This document shows positions 7,141 to 7,794 of a DNA stretch of 7,794 nt, in pieces (the stretch's first letter is position 1; each line of letters begins with the position of its first letter). The notes beneath the pieces are model-generated. The model saw only the letters and a program-made list of their open reading frames with translations, was not told the origin of the DNA and did not search any database. The DNA is from an uncultured Actinomycetes bacterium (lineage in GTDB: Bacteria; Actinomycetota; Actinomycetes; Nanopelagicales; Nanopelagicaceae), in contig CAIUHY010000088.1 of NCBI GenBank assembly GCA_903899145.1, positions 1-7,794 of the forward strand, read 5' to 3'. The position numbers and the translations under genes were made by a program.

Positions 7141-7503
7141 TTAAGCATTAACAACGTGCTGGCGAGCAACTTCAACCAATGCTGCAAATGCAGCAGGATC
7201 ATTCGTCGCAAGCTCAGATAGAACGCGGCGATCAACTTCGATGCCAGCGGCCTTTAAACCTTGGATAAAACGGTTATAGGTAAGACCGTGTGCACGTGAT
7301 CCAGCATTAATTCTCTGAATCCAAAGTTGACGGAAGTCACCCTTCTTATCTTTGCGGTGGTCGAAGGCATAAACAAGTGAGTGAGTTACTTGCTCTTTAG
7401 CTTTGATGAAAAGACGTGAACGTTGTCCGCGGTAACCCGCAGCACGCTCAAGTGTCGTACGACGCTTCTTTGCAGCGTGGACGCCGCGCTTGACTCTTGC
7501 CAT
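7141..7503 (-). CDS. rplT: 50S ribosomal protein L20
   Basis: Binds 23S rRNA early in assembly of the large ribosomal subunit. It has 120 residues, against the usual 117-130. The N-terminus MARVKRGVHAAKKRR is the basic extension, followed by the family signatures GYRGQRSRLF, KKGDFRQLWIQRINA, GLTYNRFIQGLKAAGIEVDR and LSELATNDPAAF. It lies 13 bp downstream of rpmI and 11 bp upstream of the methyltransferase gene, in the conserved infC-rpmI-rplT order. Purine-rich sequence with AGAGG (7507-7511) and a G-run (7513-7517) precedes the ATG. In several bacteria L20 represses its own operon by binding the mRNA leader upstream of infC, but that region is outside the window. Confidence 0.99.
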   Translation of the reverse strand: MARVKRGVHAAKKRRTTLERAAGYRGQRSRLFIKAKEQVTHSLVYAFDHRKDKKGDFRQLWIQRINAGSRAHGLTYNRFIQGLKAAGIEVDRRVLSELATNDPAAFAALVEVARQHVVNA

Positions 7504-7517
7504 TTTCCTCTACCCCC
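7504..7517 (-). promoter_or_regulatory. Ribosome binding region of rplT
   Basis: On the minus strand, GGGGGTAGAGGAAA sits directly before the rplT ATG and begins in the last base of the rpmI TAG stop. Either the G-run (9-nt spacer) or AGAGG (3-nt spacer) could pair with 16S rRNA. The arrangement supports reinitiation after rpmI. Confidence 0.6.
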
Positions 7518-7714
7518 TACTTCAAACCGAGCATGCGCTTAGCTGTGACCGCTACGGTCTTCTTAGCTGTTGCATCATTGCTCAAACGACGTGTGACGCG
7601 AGATGACTTACGTTCTAGAAGGTGGCGCTTTCCTGCACGTTCGTGCATGACTTTGCCGGTGCCAGTAAGACGGAAGGTCTTCTTAGCCCCACTGTGGGTT
7701 TTCATCTTTGGCAT
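7517..7714 (-). CDS. rpmI: 50S ribosomal protein L35
   Basis: Small basic protein of the large ribosomal subunit. It has 65 residues, the standard length. It starts with MPKMKTHSGAKKTF and contains GTGKVMHERAGKRHLLERKS, both L35 signatures, and ends in KRMLGLK like its homologues. The start is fixed by a good Shine-Dalgarno AGGAGG (7720-7725) five bases before the ATG. Another ATG at 7717-7719 is out of frame and too close to that site. It lies 28 bp after infC and 13 bp before rplT in the universal infC-rpmI-rplT order. Lysine and arginine dominate the composition, as expected for an rRNA-binding protein. Confidence 0.98.
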   Translation of the reverse strand: MPKMKTHSGAKKTFRLTGTGKVMHERAGKRHLLERKSSRVTRRLSNDATAKKTVAVTAKRMLGLK

Positions 7715-7719
7715 TGCAT

Positions 7720-7725
7720 CCTCCT
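7720..7725 (-). promoter_or_regulatory. Shine-Dalgarno of rpmI
   Basis: AGGAGG on the minus strand, five bases before the rpmI ATG. It is the only strong Shine-Dalgarno sequence in the window and decides the rpmI start over the out-of-frame ATG at 7717-7719. Confidence 0.85.
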
Positions 7726-7742
7726 GGTTACTCGGGTTGAAA

Positions 7743-7794
7743 CTAGTTCTGAACTTCTTCTACTAAATCTTCTTTCGGTGCTGTCTTTGCTACG
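7743..7794 (-). CDS. infC: Translation initiation factor IF-3, C-terminal tail only
   Basis: Sixteen codons plus a TAG stop are visible, reading VAKTAPKEDLVEEVQN. This matches no diagnostic IF3 motif. It looks like the acidic, low-complexity tail that many actinobacterial IF3 proteins carry after the conserved C-terminal domain. The assignment rests mainly on position: infC precedes rpmI and rplT on the same strand in almost all bacteria, here with a 28-bp gap. The other two minus-strand frames fit worse. One is stopped at once by TAG. The other is open but gives an arginine- and serine-rich peptide that runs past the rpmI Shine-Dalgarno sequence. IF3 binds the 30S subunit and discriminates the initiation complex. 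Confidence 0.65.
   Translation of the reverse strand, partial: VAKTAPKEDLVEEVQN

Noticed and set aside
7717..7719. An alternative ATG start just after the rpmI Shine-Dalgarno sequence.
   Set aside because: It directly abuts AGGAGG with no spacer and is out of frame with the conserved L35 sequence.
7497..7766. A plus-strand frame of 89 codons with a hydrophobic stretch near its end, which might suggest a small membrane protein.
   Set aside because: It runs antisense across the rplT start, rpmI and the infC end, and the hydrophobic part is the complement of the rpmI start and infC tail.
1..7794. RNA genes, CRISPR repeats, T-box or other riboswitch, prophage or defence genes.
   Set aside because: The minus-strand genes cover almost every base. 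The largest gap is 47 bp and is explained by the arg operator and promoter, so there is no room or sign for these.

Overview
This is a compact housekeeping block from what looks like a low-to-mid-GC member of the Actinobacteria. Every supported gene lies on the minus strand, so the window reads right to left. The order infC (end only) - rpmI - rplT - tsnR-type rRNA methyltransferase - pheS - pheT - argC - argB - argD (start only) is the layout known from actinobacterial chromosomes. There, translation genes sit directly upstream of the arginine cluster. Base composition is only about mid-40s % GC by eye, well below classical Streptomyces or Mycobacterium. Together with the very tight packing, this suggests a streamlined lineage such as the freshwater acI / Nanopelagicales group. 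That placement is inference, with no search behind it.

Right part (about 5265-7794): the end of translation initiation factor IF3, ribosomal proteins L35 and L20, a SpoU/TrmH-family RNA 2'-O-methyltransferase, and the alpha subunit of phenylalanyl-tRNA synthetase. The beta subunit follows at 2812-5268. Gaps are 11-28 bp, and pheS and pheT overlap by 4 bp. I see no terminator between these genes, so they probably form one translation-related transcription unit.

Left part (1-2764): argC, argB and argD, joined by 4-bp ATGA overlaps. They encode three consecutive steps from N-acetylglutamate to N-acetylornithine. The 47-bp gap between pheT and argC holds the clearest regulatory signal of the window. 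Two tandem ArgR operators (ARG boxes) lie 20 bp apart centre to centre, the distal one running into the pheT stop codon. A -10-like hexamer sits so close to the argC ATG that the arginine transcript is probably leaderless.

The most notable content feature is an absence. argJ (ornithine acetyltransferase), normally between argC and argB in Actinobacteria, is missing, and argC runs directly into argB. ArgB is also a short form without the N-terminal helix and the C-terminal motif associated with arginine feedback inhibition. An in-frame stop just upstream shows that this is not a mis-called start. The two facts fit together: they suggest a linear (deacetylase) route, or an argJ elsewhere, with feedback control placed elsewhere too. 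I found no mobile element, CRISPR array, RNA gene, phage or defence system, and no evidence of a wholly new system. The interest lies in how the arginine operon is arranged and regulated.
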